Under the pieces are notes generated by a model. It saw only the letters and a list, made by a program, of their open reading frames with translations. It did no database searches and was not told where the DNA came from. Shown piece after piece: positions 32,877 to 42,952 of a stretch of DNA of 64,000 bases. Origin of the DNA: Viridothelium virens (lineage: Eukaryota; Ascomycota; Dothideomycetes; Trypetheliales; Trypetheliaceae); contig ML991780.1 in the NCBI GenBank assembly GCA_010094025.1, positions 466,719-530,718 of the forward strand. Reading direction: 5' to 3'. A program made the translations under genes and the position numbers. Position 1 is the stretch's first letter. Each line of letters starts with the position of its first letter.

Positions 32877-33501
32877 GATAGCAAACCCCCACGTCAACAA
32901 GACGATCAGAAATGATAGTTGAACTGGATAAAACAATGGAATGGAGTCAAGAGCGGGTTAGTATTTCAACGCTGTACAAGAGAGATATTGTGATAAATGA
33001 ATGCAGTTGAGGCCTAAAGAACTATATGTTATTCAGAAAAACTTTCCATCGTTTGTAAGGTACCTACACGGATTTGATTCGGATATGCTACCCCACACTA
33101 AGTCCGATTTCCGGTACATCAACTATCTTACTTCCGAAGAATGCAATAGTGGGTCACGGTACCTCAGGCATTGCGGAAGAAACAGGAAGGTAGGACTAGG
33201 GCTATGATCGAAGCAATGCAAGGTTGTGCAATAATCACAAAGATAATTAATGGCAGCGGGTGTTCTAAAGATTAAATGAAGTGGAGGATGCTAAGCGTCG
33301 CCGGACCGTCAGCAACTAATAAGTGGTGAAGTGCTCGTGGTCCTCCGGAATCCGAGATAAAAACTCCATCTCACAGCTGAGCCCGCTTCCCCTCTTACTT
33401 TTTTCTCTCATCGTTTCACCCGCCTTGTGCCACGAACTTCTTACATTTTACTCGTCGTCTACATCCACCGCCTTAATCTTACGTACACTCCACCAGTCAT
33501 T
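32877..33501. other. Divergent promoter region, SDR / EMG1
   Basis: About 625 bp. A pyrimidine-rich stretch occurs at 33385-33430 just before the EMG1 leader. No gene seen. Confidence 0.6.
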
Positions 33502-34457
33502 ATGGCAGCTGCTGTAGCAAATCCAGTTCCGATTCCTGTGGGACTTGAGCGGCGGTCTTCACTACAAGAGCGCGAGAGGAAGCGGATCAGTGAGTGCATA
33601 ATTTTTTTCCCGTAGCAGAATGTTACCAGGCCCCCCGCTGACATGAGTAATGCTCCAACAGGAACTCAATCACTCCCCCCACCCGAATTACCCCAAATGG
33701 TCGCCGAACAGCATGCGCCTATCGCTGCAACAGACAAGGACACTGGACGTTTAATTGTAGTCCTGTCCAACGCCAGCCTGGAGACCTATCGTGCTGCACA
33801 CGCGAATGGCAAGAGTCCCTACGGAAGAGATGAGAAATATTCGCTTCTAAACAGTGACGAACATATCGGCGTGATGCGAAAGATGAATCGAGATATTAGC
33901 GAAGCCCGACCGGATATCACCCATCAGGTGCGCAGCTCTGTCTTCGACAACTGGATCTCACTAACCAGCAAAATACATAGTGTCTTTTGACTCTGCTAGA
34001 CTCACCTGTCAATAAAGCAGGAAAGCTACAGATATATATACATACGGCCAGAGGTGTTCTCATTGAAGTCAATCCTACAGTCAGGATTCCCCGAACATTC
34101 AAGCGATTCGCTGGTCTCATGGTGCAGCTTCTGCATCGACTTTCGATCCGGTCGATGGATTCGCAAGAGAAACTTCTCAAAGTCATCAAGAATCCCATTA
34201 CGGACCATTTACCCCCCAACTGCCGGAAGGTGACCCTGAGCTACGATGCTCCTGTTGTGCGCGTGAGAGACTACATCTCGGATCTAGGAGCAAAGGAAAG
34301 CATTTGCGTATTTGTCGGTGCGATGGCCAAAGGAGTCGACGACTTTGCCGATTCTTACAAGGACGATTCAATCAGCATCAGTAACTTCAGTCTAAGTGCA
34401 AGCGTAGCGTGCAGCAAATTCTGCCATGCTGTAGAGGATTTGTGGGACATAATATGA
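33502..34457 (+). CDS. EMG1: Emg1/Nep1, 18S rRNA pseudouridine N1-methyltransferase
   Basis: Three exons (33502-33589, 33662-33927, 33981-34457) encode 276 residues. After a short low-complexity leader ([14 protein letters not shown]) the SPOUT-class core begins [16 protein letters not shown]. It continues [44 protein letters not shown], the knot region [30 protein letters not shown] and [22 protein letters not shown], which match Nep1 throughout. The enzyme methylates a hypermodified pseudouridine in 18S rRNA helix 31 and is needed for 40S ribosome assembly in the nucleolus. The splice after THQ is fixed by the invariant CLLTLLDSP. Length is close to yeast Emg1 (252). Confidence 0.96.
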
Positions 34458-35784
34458 TATCCGAATTGATAATGACCGACGGCCAGCGAGTGAGATACCC
34501 GGGCGAACGACTTTCTCTTCTTGTCTTTTCTATTCTCATTCTCATTCCTACTTTTAATCAGTACCCCTGGTACAAGCTGCTGGTCACAAATGGTGAGCTG
34601 GTAGCAGTGGAGAAGCCTCGATCGCAACATCGGCGCTGCTCTACTCTATTCCGCTCCTTCCCTTGAGGGAACTTGAAGGGTCTTTGTTTTTGCAACTAAA
34701 ACATCAGGCTTTCAACAGACTCAAGCGTTTATTATGCAGAGCACTTCAACTTCCTCTGCATTCTCCTTTGTCTTCCAAACAGCCGGTCTGTATGGCTCTT
34801 CACAGGGCGCTAGCCTCATCAGAATAGCTCAGACGTGGCACCGCGTCCTGGACTGATAGTTCAGTAATTGATAGCTAAAGGATCGACTTTCAACAATAGT
34901 TCCTATGCTACTAGTGCTGACCCATTAAGCAAAGGCTTGGATTGGCTGGGAAAATTAGGCGGCATTGGTTTCATGTTCTGCTAGAACTCCTTTCACTTGG
35001 TCCCACTTGCCGAGCAAACGCCGGCGAGTCCCAGTCTGCAGGATGTTTGGGTGAGCGCGGTAAGCTCGGAGGGCTGCAACGCAGGCATACTAAGCTCGAA
35101 CCATCAGAGCTACGGGTGCTCAATGGCACTCGCATGGGGAGAAAGATAGATCCTTCGGACGTTGATTCTGTGCCTGTCAACAATTTTTCTAGAAGGTGCG
35201 ATTGGATAGACTCCTCGAATAGGAAATTCTGGCAGCACCCCAAGCACCCCAAGCACCCCAAGGAACGGCTGCTGCCGACTAACGTTCCCCGCCGTCAGCC
35301 GGAGGACGATCTTTGTCGAAAAGGTGAGGCTACATCCAGGTCCAGGTTCCACGCGCCAACCAAAACACCCCACCTTTTTAGCTGCAGCTGAGTACGGTCT
35401 CAAGCTGCACCCAAACACGGATTGCCATGTCACCAATGTATAATGACGAGTTGACTGGGGCGGCCAGTCCCCGTAAGATTCCATTGTTCGATGATTATCA
35501 GGGACAGCCGTTGCCCCGTTCATGGCGTATGCGAAGATCCGAGCGTCATCCAAAAAGACGTATCGCCAAACAAATTCACCATCGTGGCGGATCCGGAATG
35601 TATCGAGGGGTTTTCGTTTAACGTATAACTTATAAAGTTTCTCAGTGTGCAGACTTGAGGGGGCATTGAAATTCAGACCGCTATCCAGACTGTTCCACAG
35701 ACCGCCATTTATAACTCCACTTTTTTTTCCATTCGATTTTCTGTCACTTTCCACTTCAAGGGATTTCTACTGTGACCATCGTCA
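34458..35784. other. Long intergenic region, EMG1 / VOC gene
   Basis: About 1.3 kb. Two overlapping ORFs on opposite strands (34942-35391 plus, 35110-35754 minus) are long but lack an ATG-led domain or family features. A 9-bp tandem repeat lies inside (35236-35262). I see no supported gene. Confidence 0.5.
35236..35262 (+). repeat. Short tandem repeat, CACCCCAAG x 3
   Basis: Three exact 9-bp units in intergenic DNA. Confidence 0.8.
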
Positions 35785-37901
35785 ATGTCAAACTTGACAC
35801 TCAGTCTCACTGTCGCTCACCTCCCAACCGCGTGTTCCTTTTACTTGTCGACCCTACAACCATTAGGCTTTCATTACGTTTGCGAGGATGCTGGTTGTGT
35901 TGGCCTGGGTTCAAAAGGCCCCAGTCTTTATCTCTGCCAAGGATCTTCTAGGTTCGTTTCTGTTTATGGAGAGTTGTTAAAGCATGGGCATCTGACGCAC
36001 GGTTCTGTAGTCGAGCCTCAAGAACCAGAATCGTCTTCTCTGCCGAAGACAGAATCAGCGTTCGAGAAGTTTATGCTGCAGCTCTAGAAGCAGGGGCCGT
36101 ACCGAGTCAGCCGCCCGAGTATCGCAATTTTGATACGGGTGAATTTGGCGCGGCAATATTTGACTTCGACGGTAATGTCATTGAGGCAGTCTATCCCGGG
36201 GATGGACCGCCTGCTGAGGGGTCCAAGGCACCGAGAAATGGAAGCATCTTGACTTGGAGCCAAGACGTTGCAAATCAGTCCGCTCCAGTTCCAAGCCGCG
36301 TCACTGCCCGTACGGTTGCAAGTGATGCCCGTTCAGCGGTCGACGCTAACAGAAGCGTTACCTCCAAGAGTGTGAAGAGTGCCATGCCTGGTGGAACAGA
36401 TGACATCTCCTCGGTAAAGACAACGAAAACTGCAGCACCTACGAAATCTGCTACCGAGGGAGACAAGGTCGGACAAACTCTTGCAACAACATTGCTTGGT
36501 GCTGCTGCCGGTGCAGCAATCGCCTACGGATGGAGTAAGGTGGATGATGAAATGTGGAAGAAAGAATCAGCCGATGCCAAGTCTGAAGCTGAGGCGCATT
36601 TTGCAAAGGAAGAGCGCAGTTCGAGAGGAAGCAAATTGGAGCGGCGCAGGTCAGCATCCGTAGAGCCTACTAGGAGTGTGGCTAGGTCTCAAACGTTCCC
36701 TATCGCAGAGACACCGCCGAGCAGAAGCTATCGGGCAATTGAGGCACCACCATCGAGATGGAGCAGGATCAGTCATCGTGATCCAACCGTCATCGATAGA
36801 GGGGAAAGTGAACGCAGTCGACATTCTCTAAGGGCGATTGAGGCGCCGCCCCCGAAATCCGTCAGAAGTCAGAGCGCTACCCGTTCCACTAGGACAAGCA
36901 AATCGCGACCGTCTGAATTTGCTGAAAACCGAAGTGTTGCGCGGTCTGCATCCCTCAAGAGTCACCGCGATCCGACGGTAGCCTCCGCTGCGACCTTCAA
37001 GAGTCCCAGGAGCACGAGGACCATGAAGACTTCGGGCACTTCACGAGGCGACAAGGCTCCTACAGAAGTCGTTTCTCGCAGAACAGTAGTATTGCCCGAA
37101 GTCGATTCAGTACCTGCTCCCAAATCGACCCGGTCGGTTAGTACTCCTACTGCTGGAATGGCTGGTGTGAGTGAGGTGTTCAAGGGCATGCACAATGCGT
37201 ATGAAAGAGCAAATCAGTTATACAACGAATTTCAAGATTTCAAAGCGGCCAGCGTTCCTTTACCAGCGTCAAAAGCGAACAGTGAATCTGGAAGATCACG
37301 TCGTGCATCGGCAGCAGATGTACCTCTGCCCGCTTCGAAGGCAAACAGCCGAGTATCTCGACGATCGGCTTATCATTCAGCGGTCGAGGCTCCCGCCTCA
37401 CGATCAAAGGCCAATGATGTTGTGGAACGAGTCGAATATTATTCTGCAGCTGGCATACCTCTTCCAGAATCGCGAAAGAACAGCTCGATAGGAGCGCAAT
37501 CATATTTACCCGGTGTACGGGACAAAGCAAAGTATCCCGCAGGCACAGAGATAGCACTGCCAGAATCTAGCAACGAGAAGATACTGGACGATCTCGAAAC
37601 GCTCGCGCCAGATGACAGTGCTTCCCGAGCGGGCTCTCCACCTCCGCTACCGGCGCCGCGACATCGTTCGCCTTCCAGACGATCACGACATTCAGACGTT
37701 GGGCGGAGCAGGGACCATAGGCAAAACGGCTACGAGTATATCATCCGTCCGTATGCCGTCTCTGAGGCAAGTGATTCAAGCACGATCAAACCCGGAAGGC
37801 GTTATAGAAGGAGAGATAGCGGCATTAGTCTTCCAGTGAGGCCGAAAAGGAGGATAAGTTTTGGAAGAGGAAAAGGGAGTTTGGCAAATTCTGCATTCTG
37901 A
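35785..37901 (+). CDS. VOC (glyoxalase-like) domain fused to a long Ser/Arg-rich repeat tail
   Basis: Two exons (35785-35951, 36011-37901; 59-nt intron, phase 2) encode 685 residues. The first 145 residues form one VOC/glyoxalase-dioxygenase module: MSNLTLSLTVAHLPTACSFY, LQPLGFHYV, SAEDRISVREVYAAALEAG and GAAIFDFDGNVIEAVY. The rest is disordered and basic, rich in Ser, Arg, Pro and Thr, with a short Gly/Ala hydrophobic stretch (LGAAAGAAIAYGW, about 235). Repeated motifs include AIEAPPSR/AIEAPPPK, SHRDPTV (twice) and PLPASKAN/PLPESRKN (four related copies at about 490-580). The VOC part would bind a metal and a small molecule; the role of the tail is unknown. A single open frame spans the junction, so the fusion is real in this sequence unless a further intron with its own start is hidden. 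Confidence 0.82.
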
Positions 37902-38171
37902 AGTATAAGGTAGACATGCGACAGAAAGCAAACGACAGATACTTGCATCAGGCAAAGGGAAACGGCGCACGAAATAGGCATAGCTATGACGTCAGGGATC
38001 TGCATTCAACATCTGAGCCTTAATTCTGCTATCCTTTCTTCTCAAACTAGTGCATGCTTTGAGATTCTCAGACAATCCTTATCCTACCATCCTTTCTATC
38101 CGCCCACCTACAGCTACCTAAATCATCACCAAAAAGCCAACCCTCCTCTGGTACAACCACCACTCTGAGCC
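37902..38171. other. Intergenic gap
   Basis: About 270 bp between tandem genes; a pyrimidine-rich stretch leads into the next ATG. Nothing else seen. Confidence 0.6.
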
Positions 38172-39477
38172 ATGTCCTCCTTTTCCCTCGCCGACATCTC
38201 CAACCCACCCCACAACTACACCGGCACCCTCCTCTTCATCGCCTACATCGTCGCCGCCCTCGAACTCAGCCAACACCTCACCACCCGCCTCCTCTTCCTC
38301 CACGAGTCCCGCACCTCGCGCCTCCCCGCCTCGCAACGCCCTTCCCCAGCCCACCTGCTCCTCTTCTCCTCCCTCGCCGCCCTCAGCTTCGCCGTCCTCT
38401 CCTTCCACATGCTATCCTTCCTGCTCGCCTCGTACTCCGCCTGGTGCGTCGCCAATGGCTTCCCGCGTGTCTTCGCGATGCGCGAGCTCATGCCTAGGCT
38501 GTGGTCGTGGATGACGGAGTCGGCGCTGTTTACGACGTTTGCGCGGGACCTGGTGGGGGTGGGTGCGGGAGGGACGGCGGGTTGGAGGGAGGAGGAAGGT
38601 GGGTGGGTGGAGGTGCGGCGGGAGCAGGAGCAGGAGCGGGGACAGCAGGTGTGGGTGTGGACGGGGATGGTGGTGGCGGGGATGATGGTCGGGGGGCAGT
38701 GGATGGCGAGGAAAGGTGAGATGGCTTCCCCCCCTCTCATTGCCATTCTTTTCTGTCTTCCTCAAGGCTCGTTCTCGTGCCAATTGAGGAGAGATGCATG
38801 CTGTATTAATCGTTTCGTTGACGGTGGAGGTAGGACGCGGTAGAGGAGTCTCTCATCTCTGGGCGTACTTTGCTCTCGGCCAGATCCTTCCCATGTCGTT
38901 CACGCTGAACTTGTTCTTCATCACGCTGCTTTGTCTGCCGAAGACTGAGGCGCGGAAGACAGAGAAGGGCAGGGAGACTGGGAGCGCGGGTTCTTCTTCG
39001 CCGTCAGCGATGCTGGGTGCTTACGGGATAGGGGGCCTCTTCATGGTCGTGCTTTACTCTCTGTCGAACTTGCAGGCTTCGCGTTGGTTCATGGATCTTT
39101 TTCTCTTCATGCGTTTGCTGCTTTTTGCGCCATATCTAATTCACAGCGTGGCTGGTAATGGAGGTTGGGAATTCCCGTTGGATCCTGTGTGGGAGCTAAT
39201 GGGAGGTGTTTTCCTGGGACTGTGGGTCGTAGTATTGAAGCTCGTGTTGGTGGATGGGCAGAACGTCGTTGAACTGGTGGCGGCGGCAAGAAGCAATCCA
39301 GCGGTAAGAGCCTATGTGGATGATATGCTAATAGGCGCGGTGAGTACTGGCTCTTGGATAGGGTTAGGTTTGCACAAAAGCTACTGATTCAATCAGAGAA
39401 AAATACGACGGAGCCCAATGACTTGGCAGATAGACCATAGCATGTATAGAACTCAATGGACACGAAGATTGACCTGA
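38172..39477 (+). CDS. Multi-spanning membrane protein of unknown function
   Basis: Three exons (38172-38715, 38792-39339, 39397-39477) give 390 residues with consistent phases. I do not recognise the family. Hydrophobic segments include YTGTLLFIAYIVAALELS, LLLFSSLAALSFAVLSFHML, VWVWTGMVVAGMMVGG, MHAVLIVSLTVEV, FTLNLFFITLLCLPK, GIGGLFMVVLYSLSN, LFLFMRLLLFAPYLI and MGGVFLGLWVVVLKLVLV, so about seven or eight spans. A charged, Glu-rich loop lies at about 150-160. The second exon starts at an AG/AG site (38792), which is the only one in frame. The last exon (RKIRRSPMTWQIDHSM) makes a basic tail. The first exon is very G+C-rich. It ends 6 bp from the end of the convergent gene at 39483. Confidence 0.7.
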
Positions 39478-39482
39478 AGTTG

Positions 39483-39814
39483 TCATGACCGCCTTTCCAG
39501 TTTTCTTGGCTTCTTCTTCTGGCCTGAGGCGGATGCAGCCCCTGGCTTGCTTGATTCTGATGATCCAGCGGATGAGGACGCCTTCTTCGGCTTGCTTTCG
39601 GGGTTAATCGTTGTCTTCTGCGGCTTTGGCTTGGAGAGATTTTGGTTCTGCCGAGCTCGTAGATTGTCAAGTGTCCTCTGGATTGAAGCGACACTGTCTG
39701 GACGGAGTACGTTATTCTAGCGTACTCCAGTATACCATCTCGTAGTCTAAGAGATTCCGATAGCTTACTGTTTAGCTCTTGGCTCGACTTTTTGAGTTCG
39801 TTCAAGGTCGACAT
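39483..39814 (-). CDS. Small coiled-coil protein with a basic, Ser/Lys-rich tail
   Basis: Two exons (39814-39736, 39697-39483) separated by a 38-nt intron encode 97 residues. Residues 1-50 (MSTLNELKKSSQELNSKLS, SVASIQRTLDNLRARQNQN) form a heptad pattern typical of a short coiled coil. Residues 55-97 are Lys/Ser/Ala-rich and end KKKPRKLERRS. I do not recognise an orthologue; small kinetochore, BLOC or dynein-associated subunits look similar. The unspliced frame would read on into an Arg-rich sequence, while splicing gives a clean coiled coil and a stop, which supports the intron. The intron is mostly an inverted repeat; see the findings. Confidence 0.6.
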
Positions 39815-40585
39815 GTTGACCTTTGGCTGAGCAGTGATTGACAAGCTCAGCAAAAGGATTCCAAACAATTGAGTTGTTTTATATAGGTGCCGACCGCATG
39901 TACGTGGGTTAGGTAGCGTAGCACTCCTGGGCAGGTGGATTGGTCCCTCGAATTACTGTGCTGCCCCAATTGCGTCACTCATCCCACTTCTACATCCTTT
40001 GAGTCTGCAGTGAACTCCCCTATTCTAATCCACCGTATTTGCTACATGGAACTCAATCATGGTACCCCTGTAGCGTCGTCTCTCCACGACCTCATTGCAA
40101 ATTAGGATGTCCCAATACCGGAGTTTAATTAATCGTCAAGCCCTATCTGCGACACGTAGCGGCACGCCAAAGAGGGCCGGCAGGGTTCGAAAATGGCTTT
40201 GGTCTGTAGAGCGTGACTTCGACACGATTGCCACTGCCGATTTATACGGCTTTTGTATGAGGAAACCCAGAGATTGAGAAGGATGTTATGAATTGACAAC
40301 AATGCTATAAATTAAAGGATATGAGGTAAAAAGCAAAAGTATTACTTGGATGCAAATACAATGCTCTGGCGGATGTTCGAAGATCTGGCTGTGGCCCCTG
40401 TTACAAGTAAGGGTTCTGCATAGGATCTCCAAATTTCTGTTCTGCATCGCGTAATGTAGAAGGGTTCGTAAGTTTCGTATCAGAGTTTTATCATTTGGCG
40501 AAGCCAGCCTTTTGACTGTTAACGGTAGCATTACCTCTACATTCTCTCACGACATATCAACGGGATGGTGTTCTGCTCATCGCGA
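39815..40585. other. Intergenic region upstream of the coiled-coil gene
   Basis: About 770 bp. It includes GGTTCGAAAAT near 40184, which I checked as a possible tRNA T-loop but found no cloverleaf. No supported gene. Confidence 0.55.
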
Positions 40586-42583
40586 TTATCGTCGACTCTT
40601 TCCCTGCTCTCCTCTTTCGGTTACGCTGACAACTTCGCCAATACCAGCTTCTTCCTGCTCGATCTCCAAGGCTCGAATCTCCTCACGGCAATCCCAGAAC
40701 TTCTCTTTCGCAAGCTCAAATGCGTCTTTCTTGATCTCTTTCACACTCTTCTCCTGGTTCTCGCGATCACGTAAGGCATCTGATAGAAGTATCTCCTGCC
40801 ACTGAAGGGAGGTGCGTGCGAAGAAGTCTTTCAAGCTCTCAAATGGTCGGGGGTGTGGCTTCGAGTCTGTTAGGGCAGATGAGTCTATCGGGTCCTCTTC
40901 AGTCATTGAGGGTGTCGTTGACTCCTCGGTGACTGAAGATTCTGTTGGGGTTCTCGGGATTGCAGAGGCTTCGTCCTCCTGTGCATCGTCTTCGTCTTCC
41001 ATGTCCTCATCCTCATTCTCTTCATCATCCTCATCGCTATCCTCATCTTCACTGCCTTGCCATTCAGGTAGATCACGCTTATAGATCTCGGTCACGCCGT
41101 CAAGCTTGTCGAGGTCGATGGACAGCATTTCGTCGAATGTATATTCTGCATCTCCCTTTTCGAATGTGCCACCGAAGATGTATAGCATATCATCTTGGAC
41201 GGTCAGGGCGGCGTTGAATCGGATATGAGGCATTTCAAAGCTGACTGTCTTCTGCTGTTTGTCCGCGTCTTCCTCTTCCTTGCCATTCATCACATCGACC
41301 TCGTCCATGTCCATTTCTGAGACGGCGCCCTTGGTTTCTAGCGCGGCAAGATTCCGCAGTAATTCCTCCTCTGCGACTTTTCCGCGCTGTCTTCTTCCCC
41401 GGTTGACGACAGGCGCTGCTTTGGTCTGCCTCCTTGGTTTACGTAGGTTTAGTTGGAAGAAGCGATTGCGGTCGACATTCCATGCGAATAAGTCATTGAA
41501 GAATTCGCTTTCCATACCCTCCTCAGTCTGCTCTACATCGTGCACGCCGCCGAAGCAAACCCCACGGCCTCGATGATAGGTCATTTGCACGCCAGCGCGT
41601 GGCGGGTTAGGGGAGTTAGCTGGCTTCTTCCTTCGTTCCCAACGCACGATTGGAGGTGAATTTGCAGGACTTGTGGCATCGAGCTGGGTAACGCGGAGGA
41701 ACCAGGTATCCTCATGAACTTTTGGAGACATGACGATACGGGAAGCTAATCCACTGCCCTTCTTCTGATTACCCGATGTCTTGGTTATCTTGACTCGGGA
41801 GTAGCCTCCATACAGGACTGCGCCAGAGTCATGAGGGAGAAGCGAGAACGATGATCGAGCGTCCGGCTTCTGTGAGAGTGTGGGACAGTGCCAGATTTGC
41901 TCTCTGCAGTCGTAAAGCCAAACGTCTTGTAAGTACTTGGTCTGTTGTGATGTATCTTGGAAACCACCAAATAGTATGATATAATTCTTGAAGTACGTCA
42001 TCCGATGTCCGCTTCGCGCTGGTGGGCCTTTACCCTTAGTCTCCAATTTCGTCCATTCCCTACTAGAAGGATCGAGATACCAAAAGTCATTGTAATGGTA
42101 GAAAGTTCCCTGCTTGGGAGAACTGAATTCGCCTCCAAATAGATAGATACCTCCGGTATTACCCCCTCGACACCAAGCATGCCCACTTCGCGGCAGAGGT
42201 GAGTTTGGGCTTGTCACGAGTCGCCAGGTGTCATTTTTGATATTGTAGACGAAGAGATCGTTGTAGAAGCGAGCGATGCTTTCAACGAAGGACTCACCTC
42301 CAAATAGGAATAACTCATTATCATTAGACGGAGATGCAATTAGTGCGCTCGAGCTTCGGGCAGAAGGCGGTTCTGATGGCGTCTCTGTGACTTTCAGGAA
42401 CTGCTCCTGCTGCCTTGCGTACTCTGCAAGCACCGTGTCCAGGTCAACATCTTCAGCTTCGCTGTCGTCGTCCTTGGATTTGGTTTTGGCCTTTTTCTCT
42501 TTTTGCGCCGCCTTTTTGTCTTGCTTCTGTGCGACGCGAATCTTCTTCTCTGCCGCTTTGGTCTTTTTATCTTTTTTCACCAT
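40586..42583 (-). CDS. KEL3: Kelch-repeat protein, Kel3/KLHDC4 type
   Basis: A single exon of 665 residues. The Lys-rich N-terminus (KKDKKTKAAEKKIRVAQKQ, then DVDLDTVLAEYARQQ) is typical of KLHDC4/Kel3. Six kelch blades follow, with markers such as ELFLFGGESF, LPRSGHAWC, GGIYLFGGEF, RSGHRMTYFKNYIILFGGF, SFSLLPHDSGAVLYGGY, GVQMTYHRGRGVCFGGV and MLYIFGGTFEKGD. A very acidic insert (about 520-570) precedes the C-terminal helical part with RPFESLKDFFARTSLQWQEIL and RDRENQEKSVKEIKKDAF. The role is not well defined; the family is conserved from yeast to man and is a presumed protein-interaction scaffold in cytoplasm or nucleus. Start and length fit family members. Confidence 0.9.
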   Translation of the reverse strand: MVKKDKKTKAAEKKIRVAQKQDKKAAQKEKKAKTKSKDDDSEAEDVDLDTVLAEYARQQEQFLKVTETPSEPPSARSSSALIASPSNDNELFLFGGESFVESIARFYNDLFVYNIKNDTWRLVTSPNSPLPRSGHAWCRGGNTGGIYLFGGEFSSPKQGTFYHYNDFWYLDPSSREWTKLETKGKGPPARSGHRMTYFKNYIILFGGFQDTSQQTKYLQDVWLYDCREQIWHCPTLSQKPDARSSFSLLPHDSGAVLYGGYSRVKITKTSGNQKKGSGLASRIVMSPKVHEDTWFLRVTQLDATSPANSPPIVRWERRKKPANSPNPPRAGVQMTYHRGRGVCFGGVHDVEQTEEGMESEFFNDLFAWNVDRNRFFQLNLRKPRRQTKAAPVVNRGRRQRGKVAEEELLRNLAALETKGAVSEMDMDEVDVMNGKEEEDADKQQKTVSFEMPHIRFNAALTVQDDMLYIFGGTFEKGDAEYTFDEMLSIDLDKLDGVTEIYKRDLPEWQGSEDEDSDEDDEENEDEDMEDEDDAQEDEASAIPRTPTESSVTEESTTPSMTEEDPIDSSALTDSKPHPRPFESLKDFFARTSLQWQEILLSDALRDRENQEKSVKEIKKDAFELAKEKFWDCREEIRALEIEQEEAGIGEVVSVTERGEQGKSRR

Positions 42584-42952
42584 AATCTAGATCTACAGGG
42601 TTTCTCGGGAAGAGGATTTGTCACGCGATGCGCAATCAACGAGGATGATGTTCGTATCAAGGCTTTGCGGATTACAGTATGTGCTAGTGTAACAATGAAC
42701 AGGGGCATCGGTCCCGCAATTTCGATGGACTTTTCAGCAACTCTCATGTACATGCATAACTGGAAGGACTTGAAGTTGATGCATCCTGTATCATTATTAC
42801 CCCTTCCAACTTGCATTATTAGAAGCAGTTACTAATATCAAGTCTTCATAATTTATCAAATAGTGTGGCTCCCATGCATTTGTCAAGCTCGTCACATTTC
42901 TAGTCGATCTTGCTCTCGTGAGTCTTCCGGTAACGGTTATAATTCCCCCATC
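42584..42952. other. Divergent promoter region, kelch / iminopeptidase
   Basis: About 370 bp between divergent starts; no feature beyond ordinary intergenic sequence. Confidence 0.6.

Noticed and set aside
34942-35391. A 149-codon plus-strand ORF overlapping the one above
   Set aside because: Unusual composition (HPKHPKHPK from the 9-bp repeat) and no family features.
35110-35754. A 214-codon minus-strand open frame in the EMG1/VOC intergenic region
   Set aside because: It opens with GTG rather than ATG, overlaps another ORF on the plus strand, contains a tandem repeat (GVLGVLGVL) and shows no domain; long open frames of this size arise by chance in such DNA.
40184-40195. GGTTCGAAAAT considered as a tRNA T-arm
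   Set aside because: No matching acceptor stem, D-arm or anticodon arm could be drawn around it.
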